Source: Candidatus Schekmanbacteria bacterium (GTDB lineage Bacteria > CSSED10-310 > JACPHN01). Taken from it: a stretch of DNA of 5,846 nucleotides. Each line of letters begins with the position of its first letter. The first letter of the stretch is position 1. The stretch spans positions 1-5,846 of the forward strand of contig JACPHN010000272.1 of assembly GCA_016188575.1 (NCBI GenBank), written 5' to 3'. Position numbers and translations under genes: made by a program. Below the pieces are notes generated by a model. That model saw only the letters and a program-made list of their open reading frames with translations, did not search any database and was not told the DNA's origin. Below are positions 5,707 through 5,846 of the stretch, one piece after another.

Positions 5707-5846
5707 AGCGGTGGTTTGGGCGGGGTCCAAACCCACGAGTTGCGCAACGAGCGGCAGATTCGCTTGGTGGAGCGACCTGAGGCCGTGGCGGAGGCGCGAA
5801 ATCCCTGTCAAAAGGTGTCCCGAGCGGGCAACTCGCCGTGGGAGAA
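5701..5846 (+). other. Frame open to the right edge, possible partial coding region
   Basis: The plus-strand frame from 5701 has no stop to the window end and is protein-like after hairpin 3 (QTHELRNERQIRLVERPEA and on). There is no ATG or Shine-Dalgarno sequence, and I recognise no family. The opposite strand also has an open frame entering from the right edge and running to 5626 through the hairpins. At 146 bases coding is undecided; an element end with incidental open frames is equally likely. Confidence 0.2.
5711..5736. repeat. Hairpin 3: imperfect stem GTGGTTTGG/CCAAACCCAC
   Basis: GTGGTTTGG (5711-5719) pairs with CCAAACCCAC (5727-5736) with one bulged base and a 7-base loop. It is the third hairpin in about 85 bases, which suggests a structured element rather than scattered chance repeats. 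Confidence 0.45.

Noticed and set aside
1-5846. tRNA, rRNA or a complete insertion sequence
   Set aside because: No tRNA cloverleaf or rRNA-like stretch was seen, and no full transposase with terminal repeats; only the tail of one transposase is present.

Overview
The window looks like a fragment of a large, GC-rich bacterial genome, most likely a myxobacterium (Myxococcota, Sorangium/Polyangium-like). This is inference from three things: a kinase-ATPase-TPR protein of about 1,250-1,290 residues, which is typical of that group; accessory DNA made of Rpn-type transposase and RHS toxin debris; and about 70-75% GC in sampled lines of the large gene. No marker gene fixes the taxon.

Layout. (1) Positions 1-381 (+) hold the C-terminal tail of a PD-(D/E)XK (Rpn-type) nuclease/transposase, cut by the left edge, with a 12-bp tandem repeat coding for Gly-Leu-Glu-Lys units. 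(2) Positions about 450-600 (+) hold a short relic of an RHS/YD-repeat protein. (3) Positions 826-1032 (+), in an open frame reaching back to 589, code for a small cysteine-rich domain that looks like the C-terminal toxin tip of an RHS protein. (4) Positions 965-1432 (+) code for an acidic, soluble protein that fits the cognate immunity protein by position and character. Its only upstream ATG, with a full-length Shine-Dalgarno sequence, lies inside the tip coding sequence in another reading frame. (5) Positions 1433-1704 hold only doubtful ORF fragments between convergent genes. (6) Positions 1705-5574 (-) are one large gene: a Ser/Thr protein kinase domain, a MalT/PknK-like AAA/STAND ATPase domain and an array of about 40-residue TPRs. 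A good sigma70-like promoter lies inside its 5' end, which suggests that translation starts at TTG 5469 rather than GTG 5574. (7) Positions 5575-5846 hold a cluster of hairpins with TTCA-type loops, reminiscent of IS200/IS605 ends or another structured element, and a frame open to the right edge.

How it fits together. The left 1.6 kb reads as an accessory or decaying polymorphic-toxin locus: transposase tail, RHS scrap, tip and immunity. Its toxin-immunity core is clearly less GC-rich (about 54% over 1081-1380 by hand count) than the kinase. The kinase is a self-contained signalling protein with no visible functional tie to the toxin module. The most interesting part is the orphan tip-immunity cassette and its overlapping frames.
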